DNA from: Lepidodermella squamata
Lineage: Eukaryota > Gastrotricha
Length of the DNA stretch: 64,000 nucleotides
NCBI GenBank assembly: GCA_047495785.1
Contig: JBLDXI010000015.1
Span: 1,054,001 to 1,118,000 of the forward strand
Direction: 5' to 3'
Below are positions 1-11,495 of the stretch, piece by piece (position 1 is the first letter of the stretch; every line of letters starts with the position of its first letter). The position numbers were made by a program, and so were the translations under genes. The notes under the pieces are model-generated. The model was not told where the DNA came from and ran no database searches. It worked only from the letters and a program-made list of their open reading frames with translations.

Positions 1-2059
1 TTCACAAGCCGCGATGGGCTAACGCTTAAACTCGGCGATTTCGGCATATCCAAAGACTTGAATAGGTAATCAAACTCGATGTTACTAGTATTTTCTACGC
101 AAGTTTATTTCTTTTTCTCATTTTTAGTGAAGAGACGACAACGTCTGCAATGATTGGTACGTGGCATTATGCTGCACCGGATTTCATAATTTCTAACAAT
201 TATCAACGCCCCTGTGATGTGTGGTCGTTGGGCGTTACTTTATACGAATTGGTACACTTTGCCAGGCCGGTATAATAGAGCCTGATATTCCTATTGAACA
301 ACAAAAATGTTGAATATATTTCAGTACAGCGGCGATAATGATATAATGGTTACACACAACATTGTGAAGTAAGTCAAAATAATATGTAGCACTACTGTTT
401 CATCGCAAATAATATTTCATCTTGAACATAACTGCGATTATCACAAGTTCGCTGATTCATCCGCAGAGGTGCACCATTTTCCTCAGGTAATTATTAATTA
501 TTGCGAGGGAAACAATGCTTTACCGACTAAAACTGCCGAATGGACTACATTTCGGGCATTTTCCGAACGTGCACTTGTGGATCTGAACTTTCCATCTCTG
601 TTTTGCATAAAATGAAAAAACAAACTGAACGCTGACTTACCCCGAAGTTGCTCATTTGTCATATTATTTAGCCAGAAGCCGCGACCATTCGATGATAAGC
701 GTGGCTATTCAGCTAACTGCCGCGACTTCATCATGTCACTCATTGACAAGCAATTTGAAACACGGCCGACCATCGATCAAGCGCTGAAACATAAATTCCT
801 GTCCGAACCGCCAAAAACCAAAAAGGATGCCATGGAGGTATATGTTATTAATGCATAACAATCAAGGTATCAGACCTGTGGTTGCCCAGTGTGCGAAGTA
901 GGATCATCGATATAGGGAGCGAGTCCACCTCCCATCTTCCCTCCCGTCCCCTTACAACCGCGTAAGCGAACACGGAGTGTGTGTCGGCCATGGTGGCTCA
1001 AAGATTAGAGCTGTGCCTTCTCAGAAAGGCAGCCCGGGTTCAATCCCCGGGTACGTCACTTTTCGAGCACTCGCGTAGCGCGTTACAATCGAGCTAGGGG
1101 GTACTTCAGGGCCAACTTCAGGGCCTGATGTTTTCCAACCTGGATCACTCGAGCTGTATGGTGCGGTACCCCCTCCTCCCGTACCGCCTGTATTTCGTAC
1201 ACTCCCATCGGATCTGCACATTTATTCTGTCGTAAAACTCTGAAATTGTCCAGCATCCGAATGGTCTTGTTAAATTACTAACCTCTAGCCGGCTTCTCTA
1301 GGCTCTATCGCCCCCATTCCTATTCCGATTAAATAACTATTTTATTTGTGATTGCTTCAACAGGAAATGTTGAGGTGCGCACGGGAAAATGATGCAGCGA
1401 GAATGTCACAACTGCTGCTATGCAGCGACCGGTTGGGGCTGGACAAATACTTGTTCAACCAAGCACTTCATGCTGCAGCGAAAAGAGACAATGTTGACGT
1501 TGTTGAACTGCTTGTGGGCGAGTTCAAAGCCGATGTCAACGGGGCGAACTCGATTGGCTTGACGCCATTGGCATTGGCGGCCCAGAATGGCAATTTTGGC
1601 GTTGTGAAGCTGCTGGCGGGTAAATTCGAAGCCGATGTAAACGCGACAGATAAGGATGGCGAAACGCCATTGCACTGGGCAGCCTGGAATGGCAAAGCTG
1701 AAGTCGTAGAATTGCTGGTGGACAAGTTTGAAGCCAATGTAAACGCGGCAGATAAGGATGGCGAAGCGCCATTGCATTGGGCCGCCTGGAATGGCAAAGC
1801 TGAAGTCGTAAAATTGCTGGTGGACAAGTTTGAAGCCAATGTAAACGCGGCAGATAAGGATGGCTGGACGCCGCTGATGACTGCTGCCTATATGACACAT
1901 CTTGCTGTTGTTGATATTCTGGTCAACAAATACAATGCCAATGCGCACAAGAAGAACAAGATGGACCAAACAGCGCTGGATTTGGCTAAAGAACAAAATT
2001 CTGAATCTGAGGAAGGACGAAAAATAATCCAAATCCTCTCAGATGTTACGGTTTTGTGA
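1..2059 (+). CDS. Ser/Thr protein kinase C-lobe fused to ankyrin repeats (5' end outside window)
   Basis: Partial gene. Proposed exons are 1-65, 128-269, 325-368, 469-486, 672-837 and 1364-2059, all GT-AG and phase-consistent. The first exons read KLGDFGISKD (DFG, Mg binding), GTWHYAAPD (activation-loop end, Asp in place of the usual Glu of APE) and CDVWSLGVTLYEL (subdomain IX). Exon five has RDFIMSLIDKQFETRPT, the subdomain XI region with its conserved Arg, and ends in a CaMK/MLCK-like ALKHKFL. The last exon encodes about six ankyrin repeats; two successive 34-residue units are nearly identical (102-bp steps at 1649, 1751, 1853). The kinase exon joins the ankyrin exon in phase 0, so I infer one kinase-ankyrin protein, probably a cytosolic signalling kinase. 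The joining intron is 526 bases, unusually long here, and carries a SINE-like piece. The alternative is two genes, the second starting at ATG 1352 or 1367. The small fourth exon is the least certain. Confidence 0.72.
985..1160 (+). repeat. tRNA-derived SINE-like insert in kinase intron
   Basis: Within 990-1060 there is an A-box-like TGGTGGCTCAAAGATTAGA, a hairpin GCCTT/AAGGC and a perfect T-arm CCGGG-TTCAATC-CCCGG (B box). The would-be acceptor ends do not pair and the anticodon loop is not seven bases, so it is not a functional tRNA. It is followed by a tail with CGAGCTAGGGGGTACTTCAGGG. Related tails occur near 11175 (minus) and 56354 (plus). The head-plus-tail structure suggests a tRNA-derived SINE; I infer this from three partial copies only. 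Confidence 0.45.
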
Positions 2060-2551
2060 AAAGTCGCTTCAGCTTTGTATCATGGTTTTCCTAAATGCAT
2101 AAGCTGCTTGGAACCAATCATTGAAAGAGGATAGTTCTTGGCGCAACGCGAAGTTCGCTTGACAGGATTTGAAGCTCTGTACCTCTTCGCGGTTATAGAA
2201 TGAGCGCCGGTTGAAACCAATAAGTCTTCTGTGTTATTTGTTTTATGTTGGCTTCAAGATGAAAGAAAGCGATGACGTCTGAACTTATAAAGGTGAATAA
2301 ATCTGTTTACTTCGGACCCTTCATCTTCCAACAAGCTTTACTTCTAATTTTCTGCAGCGGATATGCTTTAACAGGTAAGCGCTTGAGGCAAAATGGAGCT
2401 TTGTTCTGCTCGAAATCTTCTTTCATAGTCTGATCGGCGTGGTTCTTACTGAGCCGAATGCTGACGTAGCCATTAAAGGCCAGAATGTTTTCAGAAACTA
2501 TTTTTATTTGTTCTTTCCCTATAGACGAATTCCGATGCTTTTTCGATAGAG

Positions 2552-2790
2552 AAAAATTCGAGGCGAAGGCATATAAGAAGAGTAAGAAGGGCAAAACTGC
2601 GCTGGATTTGGCTAAATACCGAGATTGCGAATCCAAGGAAGCGCGAGAAACAATTTAAATCCTCTCAGGTGCAACGACTGTGAAAAGTCGCTACGAAAGC
2701 TCCTTGGAACAAATCATCGAAACACGCTTAATAGCGTTTTGACATCTTCTGTGCGAGGATCTTTCTTGGTGCAACGCGAAGTTCGCTTGA
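2552..2790 (+). pseudogene. Decayed copy of the ankyrin gene 3' end
   Basis: Read on the plus strand, 2552-2684 matches the last 40 or so residues of the upstream ankyrin exon (shared core KTALDLAK against QTALDLAK, then an ILS-G/D ending), with an in-frame TAA replacing a residue. The 3' flank is also duplicated: GTGAAAAGTCGCT and TGCAACGCGAAGTTCGCTTG occur after both copies (2056 onward and 2680 onward). There is no start or upstream repeat. It is a tandem-duplication remnant with no expected product. Confidence 0.7.
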
Positions 2791-4429
2791 GAAATTGATA
2801 GAGAATAGAATGATTCTATGCACCAATCATTTTTTCCGTCAATGGAATAACTTGGACTTGTAAATTAAATAAAAAATGCAGGTCTAGCATACCTCATTAT
2901 TTTCGCACGCATCCTACTTCCCTAATTTTTTGACCTCGGAATGTAAATATTTGTACACAATTATGCAATATTTCCTTGAATTGCCTCCAAGTAACATCGT
3001 CCCATTCTTTCTTTTTCAAAGAGTATTTACCCTTCATTACAAAAAAATTACAAAATAATTTTCTTTTTAAGATGGCCTGATTCATTTTTTCTAGAAATCA
3101 GCAATGACGCTATCATCCCACCTGCAATCAGGAGGCGTTCGTGCCAGAATCCCCGTATACGTGGTCAATAAAGCTAGCTTCAAGCGATTTTTTCAGTAGC
3201 AGATTCGAGTCGATTACCCGCAAACAGCTGTCGGCGATAAGCGGGGTAGAGCCGCACAGGCTATATCAACTGAAAATTCGAGAAAGATTCTGTTTAATCA
3301 AAAATTTACTCCCGCATTTTATTCAATTTTATTCCACTTCAAAGCTTTAATTTCGTCCCTTTCTAGTTGCTTTTTAGCTGTGATAACCCCAACGCCTGTT
3401 CTAATTTTTTGAGTGGTAGCCCGGATGTTGCGGCGTGATATCCAGTCAGCAATATTTTCGCCCCTCAATAATAAATTTCTCATATTTTTCCGCGCGCTAA
3501 ATTAGTGCGCGCTAATAACGGCACGCGCGCGCCTCACTTGAGGATTATATCACGCTCACGCGGTGAAAACAAAGTGAGAAAAAATGGCCCAAGGGTGGGA
3601 AAATTAGCTCACGATGACATCACCGCCTATCTATTGCATACAAATTATACGCCTCCTGATTTCAGCAATCAGCCGAAATTAAATTCCTAACCACGTTTTT
3701 TTCGATTTATATTCCCATGGTGAAATTTGATACGGGTCATTTAAATTGATGTGAGATCGAGATAAACTCTCTATTTATTGATAATTTATCGGGACTTTCA
3801 AGTTTTTCAAGTACATTACCTCATGCCGCTCATAAAATAGGTTCAATGAGTTTTCGAGATTTTTCCCGATTTTCAAGATTTTCAGTAGCGACCTTGAATT
3901 TTTTCAAATGTTTCCAATTTTGGAAAAATTGCCCATCACAAAATTGGCACTAAAAATCGAAAATTATATAATTTTATAAGAGCTTTTTGTATTTTCAATC
4001 TTGGTGGTTTTTTTCAAAATTCAGTGCCAAAAAATGTATTTAGCCTAGTAGCAAATGCAACCGCAAAATATTGAAGCCGACCTCTCGAAAATTCTATTGT
4101 CCTATAATAAAAATTTTGGCACTTCAGTATCTTCTGCTGCTTAGCCCCAGGCGGCCGAGAAATGCGATATCTTGTTATTTTAACAAAAAGGCGCTAATTT
4201 GCGGCTCATCCTACAAAACAAACGCCTACTCGCTATGCCCTCTCGGCTGATAGGCGCAGAAAAAACCCACGCGTAAATCCCATTTTCCATTCGCGTTAAT
4301 TCCTCGCCTTCCCTGAAGCTATTCCGCCTTGTTAAAAAGGTCTTAATTTTACAGTTTATTTTTTTTAATATACAATAAATAATTTAGACTTTTTTAATTC
4401 TCATTTCGTGTCGAAAAGTAACTCAAACC
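2791..4429. other. Intergenic, no gene seen
   Basis: No ORF here has splice signals or recognisable motifs. 3490-3545 is rich in alternating CG/GC (GCGCGC runs). 3720-4100 is AT-rich with A and T tracts typical of the spacers in this window. The last 100 bases before the gene at 4430 are T-rich and may include its promoter; I see no clear TATA box. Confidence 0.5.
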
Positions 4430-5272
4430 ATGCACCGATCACTTGCTGTCATTTCGCTGGCCTGCCTCATGGTCGCCTCGGCCTATGCTATCGATGACGT
4501 GTTGGCTAAATTGCTGTACCCAGGCCGCAACGGTAAGACATTTGATTCCATATGACAAGGCTTGATAGGTGGTAAAATATTTAGAAAATTTTGAAAGCCT
4601 TATTCAGATGAACGATGAAATTTAAAAAATTTGAAACATTTCAGAATTTAAAATTTGATAATTTTCTTTGGAAAAATCGGGAAAAATCGCGAAATTTTTT
4701 AACAAATTGAAAAGTTGAGCAACAACTTTTAAATCTCGGAATTTCGAAATTTTGGAAAAACTACCAAATGAAGACTTGTGAAAAAATTCTTGAACTTCGA
4801 TTTTTCAAATTAACTCCTGAAATTTGAATAAATTTCAAAATTCAAACTTTCCATTCAATTTAAAATTCTTAATAAAAATTCTCAATAAAAAATTCATTTT
4901 ATTTTCAATTTTAATTTTATTTTTTTCGCAGGCCAATCAGTGAACATCCCCCGCGAAGTCATCGGCGAAACCGGTTCCATGTCCGACCTAGCCAAGCGTG
5001 TCAAGTCGTGGTGCGCCACCAGCGGCCAGTGCGTCGACTTCAACGCGGCGCCGAGCGCGAAATCCATCTCAAAGCGCGCGGCGACGCCCGTGCGCGACCT
5101 GTGCCGCTTCTACCAGGTCAAGTGCAAGCGCGGCGCCCCGGCCGCCCCGGCTGAGGACGCCCTCTACGAGTACGTCATCGACTCGTTCCTCGAGCAGTGC
5201 GCCGCCACCAACGAGTGCGACTTCCACACCTACCTAGACAGCCTCAACGACGAAGTCCGCAATCTTGCGTGA
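4430..5272 (+). CDS. Secreted peptide precursor with one C-x6-C peptide (peptide gene 1)
   Basis: Exons 4430-4532 and 4932-5272 join in phase 1 to give about 147 residues. Exon 1 is a signal peptide (MHRSLAVISLACLMVASAYA) plus a short linker. Exon 2 contains LAKR then SWCATSGQC (C-x5-C), SKR, the 16-mer AATPVRDLCRFYQVKC, then KR, and a C-terminal LEQCAATNECDF (C-x5-C). The two KR sites flanking the 16-mer are classic prohormone-convertase sites, so a disulphide-looped secreted peptide is the simplest reading. Spacing of the Cys pair and hydrophobic positions recall allatostatin-C/somatostatin-like loops, but the residues do not match any family I can name. It is paralogous to the gene at 16977. 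It might instead be an uncleaved Cys-rich secreted protein. Exon 2 is strikingly GC-rich against an AT-rich intron. AATAAA lies at 5524. Confidence 0.75.
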
Positions 5273-7736
5273 ATAAAAATTATAAAATAATGAAACGAAA
5301 AATATAAGTCGGATAAAAAAAATCAGCCAATATGTCCGAATTTTATCATCATCATCTGAATTTATATAGTACCGATTTCGGAACCAAGAAATTGTTGTAT
5401 AAATTGTTGTTAATAACATGCGACTGCAAATTTTAGATTTTAAGGCTATTGTTTGTTTGATATTATATAGGAATATCCATATAATAAATCTGGCTATTAT
5501 TCTGTATAAGACCTGAGTTGAGAAATAAAAGGACGAATTTTTATTTTCTTGGCTTTGTTTATTTTTGTTATTTAATATTTTGTTGACATTTTATAGCAGG
5601 GCGCGTTTTTATTATAACACTCGAGCCGATGCGATTTTTAAGCTGGCCTTTTTATACTTGAAATTGTGTGTAATAATAATAATAATAAAATCAAGAAGAA
5701 AAAGAGCCGCCTTGTTATTACTTGCTTTATTGTTAGTGTGTGCGCTTAAGAACGAAATTCGATGCCGTGTGCGCAGAAATGTGGGTCAACATTTGACACC
5801 GAAGCTCCTTTTCTTCCGCCAATAAAATATTATAAAAGGGGAGTATTATTTTTTGTTTATTTGATATTATTTCATTCAATGCTATATAGCTTTACACCGA
5901 ATACTCCACTTATATTACCGCCATGTTTGTGTTCGAAATTGGGTACAAAAACCTATCGAGAAAGCTTTCGTCCAGGGTTTTTTGCTAATTTTACAATCAA
6001 TTACGTAATAGTAAAATTACCTGGCTTCTCCATCCTGAAAGTTTAGATGGAGAGTTTGGAGTTTAGAGTTCGATTTCGAAAAATTATTGATTTATTCGAT
6101 TTTGAAATTTTACGCTTCTGGCACTTTTGGACTTGTTTTATCCAATATTCCGAAAAAAGATTGAACGCTGAATATGCTGGTAAAGCGCTAATATACCAGT
6201 GACTGATGGGCAAACACTCCACATATATTGATTTCTCTTTCCTCCATATTTAAATAGGTCATCCAATCGAAATTAAAACGCTCAAGAAGAACGCAGTAGT
6301 CTGTTGGAATATTTCAACGCATTTTTCAAAACTCAAATTTTCCTAGGCTTCTCGATGATTTAATCGAATCTGCCAAGCGTGAACCGTGAAATTCCTAATA
6401 GGATTAAAGATCCAGACCTAATATAAATTTTCCCCAATATTGGGTTTTTGAAGGCCACGTCTTCCACAATTCGAAGGAATAATCTTCACCAATTCATCGC
6501 TAGGAAAGAAATCGGGGGTTTGGCTTGTGAAATCCCCTCACTTAGGGCCGTGTGAGTATCCTATTTCACCGATTTTCAAAAATTGATCTAAATTCAAATT
6601 CATGCTCTGAAACGAAAAAAACCCTTTGTGGTGATTTCCTGTGTTGGATTTCGCAGTGTTTTTTAAAGCAGTTTAACAGTTTAAATTTTAAACACCAAAA
6701 ACGGCAGATTTTGGCATTTTGGCCGAAATCTCAAGAAAATCGGTCTTCACCCCCGAAATGACACTCCAAAACCGCAAACACCAAGGCGATCCTTAAAATA
6801 CACGCTGGATTTCGCTATCCTGTTGAATTTTTCTAATTTTGAAATCAATTTTATGATTGGGGAATTCGAAGATGTTCTAACAAGACAAAAACCCCACAAT
6901 TTCTTAATCGGATCGAAAGGCTAAACCGATTCTAATGTGGGTTCTTAATTCTTTACTTCGGAATATTCCAACTGCATCGATTGGGTTCTTTCAATTTTTC
7001 AATTTTTTTAATCTTCGAAAAGTATCGAATCTGGTTTCTGGTTCATTCAGTTCATTCGCATCAACAGCTTTCTGATTAAAGGCGTCTAATCAGTTTCGAA
7101 CTGAAAAATGTTGGGGCTTAAAAGTTGCCCTTCGTAAGGTAAATTGATACAACACCCGGTATAATTTACCCGTTTTTCATACACTCCGAATGCCGCGCAT
7201 ATCCAAACTATTTACGTTGCTCTTCACGCTTAAGAAGCACCGCAAAACTATACGCGTGTTATGTTTAGACGGGACCACATCGCCTATTTTATAATAATAA
7301 TAATAATAATAATTTCTTGTTATATTAGAAGTCAGGGCGATTTGCTACTACCTGGTAGCGCGGCTATATCCGGGTGCATTTTTTTCGCTTGTCTACAGTC
7401 AAAAATCACTGCGCCCTACAAAAATTAATAGCGCTTCACCGCGAGAAACGCGTTTATATCGACTCGCGAAACAAATAAAACAGTTACGTAGGTAGAATTA
7501 TACAGGGATACTTATATAAATACTTACCTGTGCGCTGAGTATAAATTAACTTTTTGATTATTATTTTTTGCCGACGCCGTTTATTCAAGAGGAGAAAATT
7601 ACATCCGCTCCAAGTCTCGGAAAAGACGCATTATTTATATAAGCCATAGGTATAAGTATCCCGTGAGACAAGCTCATAGAATCCTTTCGAAAAAATTTCA
7701 CAAAGTTTCTTTTCTTTAGAATAATGTGATTTAAAA
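5273..7736. other. Intergenic, no gene seen
   Basis: AT-rich spacer. A TAA/AAT microsatellite lies near 5671-5690 and another at 7293-7312. Short ORFs at 5565-5825 and 5762-6046 are translated AT-rich sequence without codon or motif support. About 400 bases before 7737 may hold promoter elements of the next gene, but none stands out. Confidence 0.45.
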
Positions 7737-8308
7737 ATGCGAGGAATTGCGAAATTTTTGTTCTTGTTATTTTCGTTCATTTTGGCCTTCACGGCGCAAT
7801 GCATACCTTTGACGAGCACAACGGCGACTTCGTCACGCTTCAGCGACTTTGACGACGGCCTGCCGTCATCGTCGATTACTCTGGATGAGAAATTTCGCGA
7901 TAACGAAGCGAAATTAGCCGATCAAAACCCGCTAGTTATTGGTGATATTCCTAATGAGGTAAGTAAAAAATTCGGTTTTTTTCGAAAAAAAAATAAATTC
8001 GATAAATCGATCGATTGAATCGATAAATTAATAAATAATTGATCGTTTATTTGATTGTAATAAATAAAAAATTCAAAATATGCAAATATATGCAAAATAT
8101 AAAATTAGTATTTTTCAAATTTGTTGTTGTAAATTTTTATTCATTTCTTAAAATTCATTTATTCTTTTTTCAGGCCGCGGCCAACGTGATAGACGAATTT
8201 GACCCGCGAGTCGTTCCGAATTCGAACGATTTACTCCTATCGAGAACCGAGGCCGGCTATTCGTTAATTAACGGCGAGGGCGGCGACGATGGTTTCATTA
8301 TCTCGTGA
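7737..8308 (+). CDS. Small secreted protein of unknown function
   Basis: Exons 7737-7958 and 8174-8308 join in phase 0 (donor GAG|GTAAGT, acceptor TTTTTTCAG) to give 118 residues. The N-terminus is a strong signal peptide (MRGIAKFLFLLFSFILAFTA, cleavage likely near AQC). The mature part is acidic with Ser/Thr near the start (FSDFDDGLPSSS) and ends GGDDGFIIS. There are no dibasic sites, only one Cys at the cleavage region, and no membrane segment after the signal. I do not recognise the family. A single-copy secreted or lumenal protein is all that can be inferred. AATAAA is at 8531, about 220 bases past the stop. Confidence 0.7.
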
Positions 8309-9493
8309 TGGCCCCAGAAATTAATCATTTTCCCCGAAATACTCATTCAATCGATAATCAAACGAATTTTCAACTCGTCAACCGGTTGTAATAAGAATCG
8401 TCCGCGAAACAAATCAACGCCTATGAATGACGGACGATCATTAGGAATTATGCGAAGATATCAAATTTCACTCGGAATTATAATGTGTTAAAAAAATCGT
8501 TATTTCATACTCAAGTTATCTTTTCCATTGAATAAAATAATTTTGAAATGACTTCATCTCCGTTATTTTTAAAACCACTCACAGTTCACGACTGGTCAGT
8601 AAATTTCAGCGGAAATTCTCTACATTTATTTATTTAATATAGCCGAACACTTGAGCGACACTTATCTGTATCACGTGGCTAAAGTATTTGTTGTCTGATC
8701 GTTTTTTAGTAGTTCTCGAGCCGCTGCCTGGCGATAATCGTAACGCTTAATCGTGAAAATCAAACATCCCAGTGCTTCAGGCTTGATAATATCGATTTTC
8801 ACTTCAGCCGTTTTATACTTGGCTATAAAGAAACTTGAGCTATCTCGCGGTCAAAATTTCTTAAAAAAAATTCGTTCACTGCAAGCGCTCACAATTTTTC
8901 AAGGGATCTAAAAACGGTAATATGACCCGATTTCTTAGACACTTCAGAAAATATGTCACGAGCCAAAAAATAGTGGACACATCTATTTTCGTGCATTTTT
9001 ATACCCCAGAGTGTTTCAATTAAGATTTATGATTTCAATTAGCAAATAATTTTCCTGATTGTGGTGAAAAGCGTATTTTTAGAGCTGTGACGTCCCAGTG
9101 CGGCTCTAATAATCGCCATTTGCTGGGACGGATTTTCTTATAAAATAAGACACTATACCGCAATAGCGAAAAAATCGAATAATTCAAATTTGTATGCCGT
9201 GAATAAACTTCTTCTAGTAATATACTCACATATAGAGCGGACAAATAATGATAATGATGACGAGCGAGGCGATGAGGGGAGAGGAGGCAACGAAGACGAA
9301 AGCCGGATTGAATTTCGCAAACAAATTTTATATAGCAATATAACACAAGCACACATAAAAGAAGCAGCATTTGATTCAATTTTTACTGCTTTTTTATTTG
9401 CAAAAAATATTCTTGCGGTAAGTCATTTCAATTTTTCACGAATTATTTCATTTTAAGGCGGAACTTTTCAGGTTTTTGTTAGTACTGCCAATA
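8309..9493. other. Intergenic with probable 5' UTR intron of next gene
   Basis: No protein gene seen. A good donor (GCG|GTAAGT, 9419) and acceptor (TTTTCAG, 9471) just before ATG 9494 suggest a non-coding first exon ending at 9418 for the membrane-protein gene; reading through in phase 0 meets a stop, which is why I place it in the UTR. The purine-rich strand at 9250-9310 gives long but unconvincing ORFs in both directions. Confidence 0.45.
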
Positions 9494-10448
9494 ATGTTAG
9501 AAAGCGTCGATGATTCATCGCGAAAAGTCAGCCTTCAGCCTTCATCTCGCAATTCAACCGTCGAAACGCTAACACCTCCTCCTGTTATTAAAAGCGCGCG
9601 AAAAAATTCGCCGAAAAATATCAACTCGAATTACCCGCAATCACGGCTAACTGTGCCTGGTATATTGCGCCGGGTTAGCCTAATCAACAAAACCTCGCCA
9701 ATTCTGCCTGGCCGTTTCTCTACCCGGTCGAGTTTCGGGGTGCCAGTAAGCGGCAGGGGTAAGAGTCTAATTTTCCTGGCAAGTGCTGGAAATGCGGCTA
9801 GTGTGATAACTTCGACCGTGGCTGATATGGGGTCGTATAATTCTCGATTAACTGCTGCTTCTATATCGACGTTCAGCAACCGGTATCCGGGTAATAACGG
9901 GTCCAGGTTCTCGTCGACTACTATGGAAGGCGTCAAACCGCCTGGGCTGCTCTGGAAAATGTACTACTGGTTCGTCATATGCATGGCCCCACTAATGGTT
10001 TGTGAAAAAATTGAAAAAATTAAAACTAAATTTTTTTGAAATTATTGAAATTATTTAAATTATTTAAAAATTAAATTTCATGATTGAAATTCCAAAAAAT
10101 AATTTTTAAATATGTTTAGGGAATTCTGTGCGTGATTCTCGTATCTTTGGCCGGTGCTGCTGTGTGAGTTTACGAAAAATGAAATGTTTTTGAAATATTT
10201 TGAATTTTTTTAGATTAATGGGCGCGGAAGAGCACAATGCAATGCAGGTTGCTCCACAGCGGGTTCTTCTACACTCGACCAACCGATTTCTGTCGCCAGA
10301 CCGGAACAAAGCCGAGGCAGAGCTTCACCACCACCACGACGAGGATGACGGTCACATTCACTTGGATGAAGCGCTGGAGCCGCATAGCGACTACGACGAT
10401 CCGATACAGCAGAATAGTCTCATCGGCTTCAACTATCGGAAAGTGTGA
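9494..10448 (+). CDS. Single-pass membrane protein, basic Ser-rich N-side and His/Asp-rich C-side
   Basis: Exons 9494-9997, 10120-10163 and 10214-10448 are phase-consistent and give 260 residues. Residues 1-150 are Ser/Thr/Pro- and Arg/Lys-rich with no signal peptide. One membrane segment (about 153-186: LLWKMYYWFVICMAPLM continuing GILCVILVSLAGAAV) is split across two introns. The C-terminal part holds HHHHDEDDGHIHLDE and other acidic stretches. The positive-inside rule puts the basic N-side in the cytosol and the acidic, His-rich side in the lumen or outside (type II). A metal-binding or pH-sensing tail is possible, but that is inference. I do not recognise the family. The ATG was chosen as the first in frame after the TTTTCAG acceptor at 9471. 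Confidence 0.68.
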
Positions 10449-11495
10449 ATGGGACTTTCTTTTAATTTAATTTCCGTTTAATGATTCATTTAATGGCAGT
10501 ATAAAGCTCAAAGAGACAATGACTCAAGCATTTTTTATGAGAGAGTGACAATGAATCCTCAGAATATCAGCATTTTGACGTGTGCAATCGATTCAGCGCA
10601 CTGAGGGTACCTAAATCCTAAATCTCTAATATATGTCGGAGTTTCGGTTCTAATATCCGATAATCAGCAGGTCAAAACTGGCTCGGAAGCCAGTTACAGT
10701 CGAAGTAGTTAGAGGAGTGGCAACGGGACCTTCAATGCGAGCTTGCGTCTTCGTTACGCGTTATGCTGATGAGGATACACGAAGGGGCCATTGGCTGAGC
10801 TTGTACCAAAAGCGAGCGGGCTACACGCCACAATCTCAGAATTGAATTACGACTGTAATCTGTAATGTTAATCTGTAATGAATCTGTAATGAAGTTAATC
10901 TGTAATGTAATCTGTAATGAAGAAGAACCTTCAAATGAACATTGCTACCTCATGCTCTAAAAAGCTTGGTCAGACTCGTCTGCGTGCTCATCCTCGCTCG
11001 TTCCGCTGAGAGTCACGCCTTAGTGCACACGTTGGGAAATAACATGTTAAGCCGGAGTATCTTACACCAACCCACTAAACCCCCCTGTTCACAAGGCCAA
11101 AGTGGAAACCCCAAAAAGACGACAGTAGGGGATCCTTTAGTCATTCGACATTCGGGCTTGAAAATACCCCCTAGTTCGAGGATCCAGCTTTGTGCACTGA
11201 TATTGAGGTGAATACGGTTGAAAAGAGGCGGCACTGCTTCTCAGGTGAATAATCACGCAAATGTTTTGGCAGCGATTGAACTTCTTTATCGTGTGATTTT
11301 GTAAGTTATGGGTTATCTTTTAAGATTCCAGTTCAAATTCATGCTTTTGGATGACGGCTATAACAAGATGATAAGACTTTTCACCAGGATAAAGCAATGA
11401 ACTGCGCACCTCCCGTGTCCAAGAATGTATAGGCGTGAGATAACAATCAGTTTAAAAGCGATGGCGACTGCAATTCGACCACCTCAAATCATCGA
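10449..11495. other. Intergenic: tandem repeat, SINE-tail copy and protease upstream region
   Basis: 10853-10922 is a short imperfect tandem array of TAATCTGTAATG. 10940-11200 contains, on the minus strand, the tail motif also seen near 1090 and 56354 (CTAGGGGGTATTTTC) and a stretch close to GGGGTTTCCACTTTGGCCT that recurs at 56415. 11367-11450 has two GATA-type sites (TGATAA, AGATAA) and TTTAAAAG just before the protease ATG. These would fit gut expression if GATA control is conserved, but that is only suggestive. Confidence 0.4.

Noticed and set aside
988-1060. A functional tRNA gene
   Set aside because: The T-arm is perfect, but the acceptor ends do not pair and the anticodon loop has the wrong size. 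A SINE-like head fits better.
1418-2032. Long minus-strand ORFs opposite the ankyrin exon
   Set aside because: They are antisense shadows of the regular ankyrin repeats, with no start context or motif.
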